A DNA stretch of 64,000 bases from Protopterus annectens (Eukaryota > Chordata > Ceratodontiformes > Protopteridae), in NCBI RefSeq assembly GCF_019279795.1, contig NC_056744.1, forward strand, positions 898,762,014 to 898,826,013, read 5' to 3'. Below, piece by piece: positions 53,701-64,000 of the stretch. The position numbers were made by a program, and so were the translations under genes. The first letter of the stretch is position 1. The number at the start of each line of letters is the position of its first letter. The notes under the pieces are model-generated. The model had not been told where the DNA came from. It searched no databases and saw only the letters and a program-made list of their open reading frames with translations.

Positions 53701-53896
53701 TGTATCCTTATTCAAAAAAAAAAAATCCCAACTGACCCGTATCGAATGATTTCTGTTTATCAGGACTCACCAGTAACAACAGTGTTTTCTTGCACTGAGA
53801 TTCATTCTGGATAGTCAGTAATTTCATTAAGTGAGTTTCCTCCCTGCACAAATCCATTTTGATCCATACATATCAATACTGGTAACATTTCTCGAC
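53701..53896. other. Unassigned short stretch before CR1-B
   Basis: About 200 bases with an A run at 53717-53728; no family recognised. Confidence 0.4.
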
Positions 53897-54763
53897 TTTA
53901 CCTGATTTAAGTATATTTTTTGTGGCTTTCCACTTCTATTTATCTAGCAACTGTATTTCGCCTGCTTGCTGATACATTGTTATTGTTTTTCTGCATTTAT
54001 TCTGTTTTTGCACTTGATTTCTCAGTTTCTTACTTTTAAAATCTGTAATTGTTGCAAATTGTTTGTGTAGGCTGTGATAGCAGATTTATAGCATTTATAA
54101 GTGTTTACTGTATCCGTTTCTGCTTGTTTTCTGGAAAAAAAAAAATCTCTTGTTTTCCCGCCTTACTGAGCTAGATTAGTCCAGTTTCAGAGCTTGCTGA
54201 TCCCTGGACTTTGTTTGCAGTTCCTGTTACTGATTCTTTGCCTAATTTGGAAGAGAGGAAGTTCCCTTGCTTACCAGTGGGAGTGGGAAGCATTGAGCTG
54301 CCTGTTGGTCCAGTTTTGTGAGGTTTCAGCCAGTAACTTGTAGTCTGTTGGTCGTTTTGGGCCAGTTCCTAGCTTCTTTCAGCCCCCTGATATAAAAAAC
54401 GCTAAACGCGTTTGCGCCGTTTAGCGCGGAGCTGCTACCGTTGCACACTAGGGCAGCGCCGGTTAAGCAGATTTAAACTATTAGGGCTACCTAAAGTCCA
54501 CTCTTCAAATTTTCCCTTAAAACTACCTTCCTCGAACTGTACTACTGATCTAATCTGCATACCCTATAACTAAAAAGATCATCCCTACCTGACTCCGAGT
54601 AGACTATTCTTTATCTGTTAAACCTAGCACTTGCTCCTATAGTACTTATCACCTTGATACAGCACTCTTGTTATAGATAGTACCCCAAAAGGCGAACCCC
54701 ATTTCTCGGACACCCACATACCCCGGAATCTCTTTTAAAGTTTTTTTGTCTATTCCTTCTAGC

Positions 54764-55003
54764 ATGTCGAGGGATCAGTTACTAGTGTCCTCTCCTGCTC
54801 AGCTGGTGAACCTGGGAATATTGAGGCAATGTTACAATTGCCTCATGTACACAGACAACCCTCTCCTCCTCCCACAAAACACAAATACATGCGAGAGATG
54901 CAACTATACGGCCAAACTGGAGGCTGAGCTCTCTCAACATAGGACTGGCAAGACCAGACGAGGAGAAGGTTACCACACACACTATAGACCCAGTCTCACA
55001 TAG
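54764..55003 (+). CDS. CR1-B ORF1 N-terminal region
   Basis: The start is chosen at the ATG at 54764, which aligns with 22621 in CR1-A (MSRDQLLVSSPAQLVNLG). CYNC and CERC pairs are present, then AKLEAELSQHRTGKTRR. A frameshift at about 54960 changes the tail compared with CR1-A, so the end at 55003 is probably not native. Confidence 0.7.
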   Translation: MSRDQLLVSSPAQLVNLGILRQCYNCLMYTDNPLLLPQNTNTCERCNYTAKLEAELSQHRTGKTRRGEGYHTHYRPSLT

Positions 55004-55194
55004 TACCATCACAACCTCAAATCATACACATAAACACACAAAGACATACTCGGAGGCTCTGAGCAAAAATCTACCAAAACAGCCGAGGCCACCAAAGCAG
55101 ACACCCAAACAACTACCACCTCAGAACACAACACCTGCAACACATAGACCTCACAGTCAGTGTCAAGCAGTCACAGCCCTTAAGGCCAAACACA

Positions 55195-55731
55195 ATGCCA
55201 GACACACTAGTCATTGGTGACTCCATAGTCAGACACACTGACGTCCCGCTCACCAGACTGAGTAATGAGAGGGTCACAGTAAGTTGCCTGTCGGGCGCTA
55301 GAATCCGCCACATAACGCAAGCACTCAGGTCTCTCAACAGCAGGTACAAATACAACTCAGTCATTGTCCACGCTGGTGTAAACGACCTGAGACATACCTC
55401 CTTGGACTACATGAAAAGAGACATTGAGGAGCTCTCTGATTATGTAGCCCAGGCAGGTATGACCCTGACCTTGAGCAGTATCCTACCTTCACCAAGAATG
55501 ATGCCACAATACAGAGATAAGATGATCAGCTTTAACAATTGGCTTAAACTCTGGTGTCATTCAAAGGGGATCCAATGTCTGTCTGCCTGGGATGACATGC
55601 TGGACAAGCCACGCTGCTTCGCAAGGGACGGCTTGCACCTGTCACCCCTGGGATTCGGATATTGGCAAAGGCTCTTGCCACCCCATAGTGCCTTTTTAGG
55701 CAAGGCTCAAATTCTAAACCTACCACCCTAG
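55195..55731 (+). CDS. CR1-B esterase domain (SGNH hydrolase), 178 aa
   Basis: Open and uninterrupted. LVIGDSIVRHTDVPLTR (Ser block), VIVHAGVNDLRHTSLDYMKR (Gly-x-Asn-Asp block), FARDGLHLSPLG (catalytic Asp and His). After SPLG the frame differs from CR1-A (GFGYWQRLL instead of GVRILAKAL), so a one-base loss altered the last 25 residues. The catalytic set is complete. In CR1 elements this domain belongs to ORF1; its function is unproven. Confidence 0.88.
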   Translation: MPDTLVIGDSIVRHTDVPLTRLSNERVTVSCLSGARIRHITQALRSLNSRYKYNSVIVHAGVNDLRHTSLDYMKRDIEELSDYVAQAGMTLTLSSILPSPRMMPQYRDKMISFNNWLKLWCHSKGIQCLSAWDDMLDKPRCFARDGLHLSPLGFGYWQRLLPPHSAFLGKAQILNLPP

Positions 55732-55740
55732 AACACAAAA

Positions 55741-57178
55741 ATGGAAAAAAGCTAAGGGTAATGCTGCTCAATGCCAGAAGTCTCAATCTCAAAATGCACG
55801 CACTCGAGGCCCTTCTCAGGATGGAGAACATCGATGTCTGTGCTGTGACAGAAACCTGGTTCAAGGCTCCTGAGAGCACCCCAGCACTATCAGGTTTTAC
55901 CTCATACCATGCGTTCCGGCCCCAAAATCCGGACAATACCAAGAAAGGAGGGGGGGGTATCCATATTCATCAAGGACACCCACACCTCAAGATTGGTGGC
56001 AACGCACGATGCATCGGAGACCATCCAGGTGCAATTAACCATAGGCAAGACTGCTCTGCAAATTGTAGCATGTTACAGGCCAACCTCACAAACTCAGGAA
56101 CCTCACATGGCTTTCCTGAAAACACTGGAGGGGATAAATGTATCTCCAAACACCATCATACTAGGTGACTTCAACTACCCTAATATAGACTGGGAACACT
56201 ACTCAAGCCCAAATACCCTAGCCCAAAAGTTCCTGGAATTCATAAACTCAAACGCCATGGAACAACTGGTCACCATCCCCACAAGAGGAGAAAACATACT
56301 TGATCTCATCATCACGAACATGGGAGCACAATGTTCAACACTGGAAGTATACCCCTCACTGGTGAGATCAGATCACAAACTAATCTCGCTGGAGGTCCTC
56401 ATCCCACCCCACCTGAAATAAAAAAGACCACAGTAAAGAACTACTCGAAAGCCGACTTCACACTTCTAAAGACTAGTGTGGTCTCCTTTAAGGCTCCCGA
56501 GCGGGAAAACAGTACCCAAGCCGCTGAATCACTTACAAATGCCTTCTACCAGCACCTACAGGACTGCATGGATAAGGCAATCCCAAGCAAAACAAAGACT
56601 CTTTGTACCAAAGGTAAGCGTCCAGTCTGGTGGACCCCAGCCATAAACAAACTCTACAACAAAAGGAGGAAGCTACTACAAGATAGAGCAAAATCCTTAA
56701 AAGGTAAGACACCTTTGATCACTACAAGTAAAAAACTAAGAGCTCTCATAAAATCATCCAAAGCAAACTTCGAGAGAAAAATAGCTAAAGACTCAAAAGA
56801 TAATCATAAGGCCTTCTTCAGCTATGTTAGAAACCTGGGAGGAAACTCCCAGATATGCTCAGAACTAGTTCAAAATGATGTGAAGATTACTGATCCTACA
56901 GACATTGCCAACATACTGGCTGACAGGTTCAGTGCAAACTTCTCCCCCTCTCCTGGCCAAAAGGTGAGATATCTATACCAAATGATTGTAGCCCCCCAAA
57001 CATCTCTAACGCCCAAGTGAGAACTGCTCTCTCCAAAGCAAAAAACACAGCATCCATGGGACCTGATGGCGTCCCCGGCTGTGTGCTCCACAAACTCAAC
57101 GATGAATTAAACCCACAGCTAGGACAGCTGTTTAATCTCTCACCTCTGGATACATCCAGGAGTGGCGCACTGCGACAG
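55741..57178 (+). pseudogene. CR1-B ORF2: endonuclease and pre-RT region, frameshifted
   Basis: Endonuclease motifs: LLNARSLNLKMHALEAL, AVTETWFKAPES (frame from 55761), then after a G run at 55950-55957 the next frame: SIFIKDTHTSRLVATH, GDFNYPNIDWEHYSS, RSDHKLISLEV. A further change near 56410 leads to the third piece (56331-57020): RPVWWTPAINKLYNKRRKLL, FFSYVRNLGGNSQICSELV. Two or three indels separate it from RT. Confidence 0.88.
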
Positions 57179-58548
57179 TGGTCCCACTTCATAAAGGCGG
57201 TGCCTCCACCGACCCAGGAAATTACCGGCCCATTAGCTTGACAAGCCTTATCTGCAAAGCCATGGAGAGGATCATAATGGATCTCATAAACAACGACATA
57301 GGGAATTTGCAGACTTTGGATCCAACCCAGTTTGGCTTTGTCAAAGGCAGATCATGCCTTTTAAACTTGGTTGACTTTTTCGAAACAGTCACCAAAGCCA
57401 TTGATGAGGGAAAAGCAGTCCATACAGCATACCTCGATCTGGTGAAAGCTTTCGATACAATACCCCACTCTGGTATCATTGAAAAGCTCATCAGCTTAAA
57501 TGTTAACCCGTACATCACAAGATGGGTTGCAAACTGGCTGAGCGACAGAACCCACAGGGTCAGAGTTGCTGGCGCCATGTCAGACTCTAAGCCTGTCACA
57601 AGTGGTGTCCCACAGGGCTCAGTCCTGGGCCCACTCTTGTTTGGCATCTACTTCTCCGAAGTACAAGCAGACACAGGAGGGTTATGGCTGACAAAGTTTG
57701 CAGATGACTGCAAACTGGGTGCCGTAGTCGAAAACACATCTGACACAGATATCCTTCAGAAAGGTCTCACAGAAACGGATAACTGGTGCCAGAGCCATGG
57801 CCTAAAGTTAAATGCCAAAAAATGCATAGTCATACCCTTCGGGAAAAACAAGGTTACCCCTAGCTACCTCATAGGTGGCAATCCACTGAGCACAGAAGAA
57901 GTTATTAGGGACCTGGGGACCCAGGTTGACAGTAGCCTGTCATTCGACACCCATGTAGCTAAAGTAGTTAGGAAGACCTTCTACATTGCCCACCTTATCA
58001 TGAAGGGATTCACATCTAGATCAAGGGAGGTCATAGTTTCCCTGTACTCATCACTCATCAGACCAATGATTGAGTACAATGCCCCATTCGGAATGTATCT
58101 GACCCGACACTTGCAGCAGCTGGAGAGGCCACAAAAGTTCCTCACCAAAAGGATAAAGGGTCTCAAAAATCTGTCCTATGCTGCCCGACTGAAAGAACTT
58201 CAGCTCTATTCAGTCGCTTACCGCTTGCTCAGAGGTGACCTGTGCCTGACATACAAGGCCATGTCAAGCCCAGATTTGATGAATATGCTTCACCTCAATA
58301 AATCTAGATCCGTCATAGCCACAAGGGCGGGAGACTTAAACCTCGACACGGCTATTAATAGGACGTGCTGGAGGGATAGTTTCATCACCCAAAGACTCCC
58401 TATGCTGTGGAACAAAATCCCGGTATATGTGAGGCAGAGCACCTCGCTGACCTTATTCAAGAGAAATCTTGACCAATGGATGGGAGATCGCAGATATATC
58501 CCAGGGATTACCTCAGTGTCACTGCTCGACAGAGGCACAGCAAAATAA
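57178..58548 (+). CDS. CR1-B reverse transcriptase, 456 aa open
   Basis: Open to the natural stop. Motifs in order: NYRPISLTSLICKAMERI (residue 15 on), FGFVKGRSCLLNLVDFF, AYLDLVKAFDTIPHSG (motif A), SGVPQGSVLGPLLFGIYFSE (B), KFADDCKLG (C, both Asp), GLKLNAKKC (D), DLGTQVDSSLSFDTH. The C-terminal part ends RNLDQWMGDRRYIPG, SLLDRGTAK. The ATG at 57178 is inside ORF2, not its start. It copies CR1 RNA by target-primed reverse transcription; no obvious catalytic defect, but the upstream endonuclease is broken. Confidence 0.9.
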   Translation: MVPLHKGGASTDPGNYRPISLTSLICKAMERIIMDLINNDIGNLQTLDPTQFGFVKGRSCLLNLVDFFETVTKAIDEGKAVHTAYLDLVKAFDTIPHSGIIEKLISLNVNPYITRWVANWLSDRTHRVRVAGAMSDSKPVTSGVPQGSVLGPLLFGIYFSEVQADTGGLWLTKFADDCKLGAVVENTSDTDILQKGLTETDNWCQSHGLKLNAKKCIVIPFGKNKVTPSYLIGGNPLSTEEVIRDLGTQVDSSLSFDTHVAKVVRKTFYIAHLIMKGFTSRSREVIVSLYSSLIRPMIEYNAPFGMYLTRHLQQLERPQKFLTKRIKGLKNLSYAARLKELQLYSVAYRLLRGDLCLTYKAMSSPDLMNMLHLNKSRSVIATRAGDLNLDTAINRTCWRDSFITQRLPMLWNKIPVYVRQSTSLTLFKRNLDQWMGDRRYIPGITSVSLLDRGTAK

Positions 58549-58689
58549 TGGGTATAGTTCCCCATACTAAAGGGGTGGCGTAAGCCACAAAACTATGGGC
58601 TAGGCTTGTAAATGCCCTCGGGCAGATAGCCTAGTATAAACCTATGAACCTATGAACCTATTTACCATTCTCTTAGCTAATATAGGTAA

Positions 58690-60860
58690 TAACACTTAAT
58701 AATTACAGTTCAAAACCGAAATGGATGTATTTGAAGTTGTATAATACTACCAGTGCTTTCTTCCAAGATGGCAATAACCTCCCTTTTTTAAATATTGTTG
58801 AGCAACACCTTTCCGATCTTTGTGACTCACTAGCTTCCCCAGGAATATCATCTGTTACTGGAAACTTCCCTTTTTTAATTATGCAGCACTCTGTTTCATC
58901 TCCTCCTATCATGGCTAAACATTGGCTTCTTGTAACCTTGGCATAACTAAGACTTCCGTAAATATTTCAACTTGTGCCTTTTCCTTGTTTGCCCATTCCC
59001 TCCAATTTACAGATTTTTATACCATTTCCAAAGTATCCCATTTCCAAAGTATCCCTTATGTCTCTATAGGATGGCTGGTTGTTTTTCTTATCACAGACTC
59101 TGAAGTCTGGCCGCAACTCTTTTTACTTCCTGTGGTATAAGTCACTGAGCTAAAAGTTATTTTACTGTCAAGCTGTTACCAAAAGTCAGTTTTAACAGTA
59201 ACCTTTATATACTCATGCTTGTTGTCAGAATATTCCTTTTTTTCCTTTAACACACTGCAGTTGCTCTTGTTCTATGAGATTCCCCTTATTCTGTAGTACT
59301 GTAATCTTTGTCCTCTCTCCAAATAATTCCTTTTACTACTTTAAATTTATCTTTTTTTGTTATTTGTACCATGCTGTTCAAGTCCATTTTCATTTTATCC
59401 CACTTCAGCTCCTTTCTGATGTAAATTGTATCTTCCTTAATATCCCTCAAGTCATACCCACTACCCATTCCTTAAATTACTATATTTTAGAAAATAAAAA
59501 AAGAGGTAATCCAGAAAATTTAAGTCAGGTCTGATATCCCAGATGTGACCCAGTCCATCTACCAACTTACCTTAATAAACTACGTGAAACTTCAACAAGG
59601 CATCTTTATCCATCCTACAGAGAAGGTATGACACAGAGAGAGAGTGTCTCCTAGATTTGTTACCTATGTTGACTTTCTCTGTACTAATCCTTTGTATTCA
59701 ATTTTTTTTTTATATTTTAACAAATAAGTAGGAAATTGCCAATTTCTCATTTTATATCATTGCCCTGTATCTTTATCTTTGTTTTTCCTGGTACCTAATC
59801 TGATGTAGTTATTGGATGACTGTCAGAACTTTCAAAATGCACATGCTGCTGTGGAATATAATTTCTGTTCAGTCTGTCCCAATTATTGTATCTTGGGGTA
59901 TAATATGTTAATGTTACTGAAATCATATCTTCCTTACATAATGTTTCCATATATTTCTTCAAAAAAGTCTACCATCTTCCATCTTGTTTCATTTCCCTTC
60001 TAGGTCCCCCTGACACATGCCAACTTTTACAACAACAGTTCCAGTCCCACCCATTAATAATGATCCCTGCTGAAAGCTTATTTCTCCTAAAATTCCCTTA
60101 AGTTCCATAACAGTAGTTTTAGGTCAAGTTTGAACATATGCCAGTGTAGTTCTCCTCCCTTGCCAGTTACCATTTGCAGTCACAAATGTACCCTTTTTGT
60201 CCTTTTTCTTTTCTGTCATGATTGCACCTCTTATTTTCTCCATACATTATTGTTTCAGTCATGACTCTGGGGATGAAGCCTTTTTTTGGCTAAACTTAAC
60301 TCCAGGACTGACTCAGACTTCTGATCTCTGTTTTGGTTCAGTCTTGTGCTTTTTTTTTACTCTATTTGTTGATTGGCTTGGTTCACCTTAACCATAGGAT
60401 CCATCAAAGATTGACATCGATGTTAGATAAAACTGATATGTTCACACCACATCTGTTAATCTACAAATGACCCTCCTTGATGGGTGAGTAATTCTCTGGC
60501 ACTGATCCCTGTGGCTCATTTCCTTTTCCAGACATCTTTCGCTGTTGGAGCTCAATTGTCATGCAGATATTTACTAATATATTACTTGTTGACATTAAAG
60601 GTGAATGAATTTCCATTGTTTGTTGATTTTACCGGAAGGTTTTTGAATCTTCATTGTTTGTTGATTTCATAGGAAGGTTCTTGCTCTTGTCCAGTCAGGG
60701 CAGAGAAGATGTTTGCTAATGTAATGTTAAATCACAGTTTGGCTTCATTGGTATGTGGCCTTCCCTGTGGACTGGATCTTACATAAAAATTACATTTTTC
60801 TTATTAGTAGAATGCATTAATCCATTTGTAGACCCTGTCAAAGAAGAACTTCTCATAGGT
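58690..60860 (-). pseudogene. Possible L1-like LINE relic
   Basis: Minus strand. 58912-58703 reads VTDDIPGEA, then IFKKGRLLPSWKKALVVL, like the start of L1-type RT (IPxEFY, GxLPxSWxxAxIxL). Further upstream on that strand (59468-59286), a Lys-rich stretch (LKWDKMKMDLNSMVQITKKD) would fit the region before RT. The rest to 60860 is unreadable. It contains small tandem units CATTTCCAAAGTATCC at 59026-59055. Confidence 0.4.
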
Positions 60861-60904
60861 CAGCTAATATGGAAAGCTTGTATCTGTTCATTGCTTTGGA
60901 ATCC

Positions 60905-63140
60905 TTCCATAAGTCACCCCACTGCAAAATAACCCAAAGAAATTCTGGCATACAGTCAACCAAATCCTTCATCCTGGCAACCTCTCCTGTCCCCAACCTA
61001 GCCCTACAAACACACCTCTTCAAGCTGCGACTAGCTTTAACTCGTACTTTATAGACACCATCAGCAAACTAATCAATTATCCTCAATCCAACACAGACAG
61101 TACTCCACCCCCTAACCCTCCTAAACCCTCTAACACCTCCTCAGCCTTCTCCATAAAAACTGTATCTACCAACTGTGTTAAATCCTTGCTTTTCAAACTT
61201 AAACCTTGCTTCCCCTCAACAGATGGTCTCCCTCCACTCTTTCTCTAAAAGGCAGCCAACTTCATCACCCTCCCCATCTCTGTTCTCATTAACTGGTCCA
61301 TTATTGAGGCCAAAGTCTCTGCTCTATGGAAAAATTCTACACCTTGCCCGTTCATAAAGGTGGTAGCTCCACCGAACTCTCCAGCTTTAGGCCCATTGCA
61401 ATTCTATCACCTCTGTCTAAAACTTGGAAAAATGCGTACACAGACAAATCCTACAATACCTCATACAAGAGAACCTAATCACCCGCACTCAACACAGCTT
61501 TTGTCTTGGCCATAGCACCTCTACTGCTCTCATTTCCTTCATTAACACCATCTCACTAGCCAGAGACCAGAACAAAATGGTCTCTTGCCTCTTTCTTGAT
61601 CTCTTAAAGCTTTCAACACCATCTCACACCCCTTCCTCTTACATAAACTCTCTGAACTCAACCTATCTGCCTCTACTATCTCCTGGCTCTCTAGCTACCT
61701 CAGCAACCGTTTCCAGTCTGTAAAATGTCTTTCTGCTATCTCTCCAGAACTTCCTATAAACATGGGTGTTCCCCAAGGTTCAATACTTGGCCCACTGCTA
61801 TTTAACATTTTCAGCAATCTGTTATCTACTTCCTCTCCACAGTCATCACTTGTACAATATGCCTATGACTCCACAGGCATCACCATAGCTGATACCCTCT
61901 CTCTTCTTCGTACAACTCAAAACCCCTTTTGTCTATTGAAAACTGGCTCAACAAGAACCAGCTAATCCTAAATCCAAAGAAGTCTAAACTTTTGCTCTTC
62001 ATCCCCAAAACTATGAATCATCTTAAACTTTCTTTCTCTATCACTTCCCATAATAATACACCAACACACCGTGGAAACTCACAACAAACTACTTGGGTTC
62101 ATTATTAATGACCAGCTGAAAATTTGACCTGCATGTTCTCAGTAACTCAGCCTCCTCTATAGGAATAAAAACTTCTTAGCCAGTAAAGCTAAGATTGCCC
62201 TATCCCATGCCTACCTACTCCCTACCCTTCTTTATGGCTCTCAAATTCTTTCCGACTTACAAGCCCACACTGCTGTCTAAACTAGAGTCTACTTACAACA
62301 AAGTGACCACATTTGCTGCCGAACACCCCTACCATTCTCATCATTGCTCAGCCCACAGGAAACTAAATTGGTTAGAGCTTCCCCACAACCTTATCCTCTC
62401 TCAGCTTCATATAATTCATTCTGTACTGCACATGCCACCCTTCTGTGCCAGCATTACCTCTGTCATCTTCCCCTACTTGCCATCTAGAATGCTTTGGAGC
62501 TCAAAACAATATCTCCTTTCTATATACAGGCCAAAAATCAAAATAGGAAAGAACCTCTACAGCTATTCCCCAGCTGAGAACTGGAATAAACTTCCACTCG
62601 ACATTCGAAATAAGCCTAAACACCAGTTCAGAAGTGCTTTAAAAATATATCTAAGCAGTACATGGCTATGTCAGTGTAATCACCCCCCTGATTGACGTTA
62701 TTCCTCTGTCCCTTGGCCTCCCACCTTTCTTCTATACCTATTTCACTCTCTTTATCCACTTATGTTTCTCTGCATCACTATTACTAGTTCTAGTTCAGCA
62801 CCCTGTATCTCTTTCTATTGACTCCAATAGAGTTCATTGTGTTATAAGTTATACATTATGCAGGTCTTCAGCTGAACTGACCATGAGGAATGTAATTTCT
62901 CTACTAGATTTTTATGCTTTGTATTATACCAGTAGGCTTACTGATCATTTAGAATCTTAATGTCTATTTTTCTAACTTGTTTATTGTTACTCCTGGTAAC
63001 CAGATGTACTATGTTTATGTAGTTATGTTGTTATGATGTCTGTTTATATGGAGTTTTTCTCCCTGGGTCTCCATTGAAAAAGGGCTACGGCTGAGATGGA
63101 CTAACCCACTCAACAAATGTCAAATAAATAAATGTTTCCT
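60905..63140 (+). mobile_element. L2-like LINE, copy 2
   Basis: Same family as 47350-50460. Pre-RT: NFIDTISKLI-like at 61040-61080. RT: FRPIAILSPLSKTWKNA (61390), RDQNKMVSCLFLDLLKLSTP (motif A region), GVPQGSILGPLLFNIFSN (61762 on), QYAYDST (YADD changed to YAYD). The C-terminal piece 62195-62695 is open: TFAAEHPYHSHHCSAHRKLN, WLELPHNLILSQL, YSPAENWNKLPLDIRNK. The tail CTCCATTGAAAAAGGG, CAACAAATGTCAAATAAATA ends at 63140. Frameshifts make it inactive. Confidence 0.8.
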
Positions 63141-63173
63141 AGAAGTAAGACCTGACAGATATGTACGTACTCA

Positions 63174-64000
63174 TGTTATCTGGCCAAGGCTCTTGCCTCC
63201 CCCATTGTGCCTTTTTTAGACAATGTCCCAAAGACTAATCTTCAAACATAAAAGATCTGTCAAGCAAATTGAAGGTCATGCTACTTGATGTTAGGAGCCT
63301 TAACCTGAAAATGCACTTACTGGAGGCTCTCTTCGCACTGCAAGATGCCGACATCTGTGCAGTAATGGACACTTGGTTCAAGGCTGCAGAGAGCAGCCCT
63401 GCCTTACCAGGCTAAACCTTATTCCAGACATTCTGACCCCAAAATGAGGTCGGGAAGACTAAGGGTGGTGGTGTTTCTATCTTCATTAAAGATGAACATG
63501 CCTCCAGACTGGTTTGCCAGCATGAAGCATGATGCACTAGAACTACTCCAGGCGCAACTGACAGTTGGTAAGACACCCATCCAAGTTATAGCCAGCTATA
63601 GAATCCCTCTCCATGACTCAGGATACCTACTCCTCCTACCTGGACCTACTTGACTCCAAGATACCCCCTAACACCCTGATCCCTGATGACTTCAACTTCC
63701 CCACTATTGACTGGGTGAACTATTCCTGCATTAATGCACTCACCCAATGATTCCTTGACTTCATCACTTCTAATGCACTAGACCAGCTCGTCTCATCCCC
63801 CGCAAGGGGAGATAACATTTTGGACTTGGTTCTCACCAACATGGGCGACCGCTGCACCACTCCCATATAAACTCTTCCCCGGTGAGATCAAATCATCTGT
63901 CTGTCTCATTCAGAGTTTCTATCCCGCCCAACCCCCCCCCCCCCCCAAGCTATAACCAGGCTAAAAAGCGGACTACAACCTCTAAGGGAGGGCATCAGTA
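63174..64000 (+). pseudogene. CR1-D: 5'-truncated CR1, endonuclease part, runs off the window
   Basis: Starts at the last codons of ORF1 (TGGCCAAGGCTCTTGCC aligns with 23521 and 55663), then ORF2: LLDVRSLNLKMHLLEALF, AVMDTWFKAAES (Glu of ETW changed to Asp), VSIFIKDEHASRL, DDFNFPTIDWVNY, NILDLVLTNMGDRC. It has several stops and frame changes. A C run sits at 63933-63947. The RT lies beyond 64000. Confidence 0.85.

Larger units (their letters stand above)
53897..58662 (+). mobile_element. CR1-B: CR1 LINE, about 4.8 kb
   Basis: Same family as CR1-A, with one 5' UTR unit (53897-54440), ORF1, ORF2 and a tail of ACCTATGA units (58638-58662). Better preserved than CR1-A: the esterase and RT frames are open. 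The 5' end is placed by similarity to the CCTGATTTAAGTAT stretch at 21822 and is accurate to about 20 bases. Confidence 0.92.

Noticed and set aside
57222..57647. Minus-strand 141-codon frame opposite CR1-B RT
   Set aside because: Shadow of the RT coding frame on the other strand.
1..64000. Endogenous retrovirus or LTR element
   Set aside because: No LTR pair, primer-binding site, aspartic protease or integrase was seen; RT sequences here are DIRS, LINE or Penelope type.
1..64000. Host protein-coding exons, tRNA, rRNA or CRISPR
   Set aside because: No conserved exon, tRNA cloverleaf, rRNA stretch or regularly spaced repeat was found. Small exons cannot be excluded without a database search.

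Overview
The window is eukaryotic repeat DNA with no host gene that I can support. It looks like intergenic or intronic sequence of a vertebrate with a large genome. The mix of families points that way: DIRS tyrosine-recombinase retrotransposons, esterase-bearing CR1 LINEs, an L2-like LINE, a restriction-like-endonuclease (RLE) LINE of the R2 group, a Penelope-like element, hAT-type DNA transposons and a tRNA-headed SINE. A lungfish or a salamander would fit; the sequence alone does not decide between them. I found no rRNA, tRNA gene, CRISPR array, operon or prokaryotic signal.

Layout. 1-4970 is an old DIRS relic (RNase H, methyltransferase-like and recombinase remains) split by a 3.2-kb hAT element (1246-4415) with a perfect 8-bp target duplication. 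6.7-40.6 kb is a tower of nested insertions in one decayed minus-strand RLE LINE. Its pieces lie at 40570-40228, 27605-26519, 21039-20646 and 9075-8168. DIRS-1 (9076-20645, holding DIRS-2 at 12569-18115) splits it. So does a short hAT-like element, MITE A, which itself holds a 5.2-kb CR1 (21040-26510). DIRS-3 (27606-39869, holding DIRS-4 at 29738-35753) plus MITE C split it a third time. 41-43.7 kb is a Penelope-like element with inverted arms and MITE D inside. 43.7-47.3 kb holds small LINE scraps. 47.35-50.46 kb is an L2-like LINE interrupted by MITE B and a SINE. 50.5-53.7 kb is another DIRS relic. 53.9-58.66 kb is a second near-full CR1. 58.7-60.9 kb may be an L1-like relic, 60.9-63.1 kb is a second L2-like LINE, and 63.17 kb to the end is the start of another CR1.

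How the parts work together. Each DIRS element has inverted terminal repeats, a gag-like ORF with a CCHC zinc knuckle, RT-RNase H and methyltransferase-like domains, a tyrosine recombinase, and an internal complementary region matching its two ends joined. This fits the circular-intermediate model of the family. DIRS-2 is best preserved: its gag and recombinase frames are open, while its RT-RNase H frame carries two one-base deletions and one stop. CR1 copy B keeps an open RT frame and an open esterase frame but is broken elsewhere. Nothing here looks like a complete active element.

The most unusual material is the small hAT-like MITE family: four copies with 8-bp duplications, divergent inverted arms and one conserved TATA-like core. 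Others are the junctions that fix the order of insertions base by base, a 157-bp hairpin insert with a 16-bp duplication, and the in-frame joining of methyltransferase-like and recombinase regions in DIRS-2.
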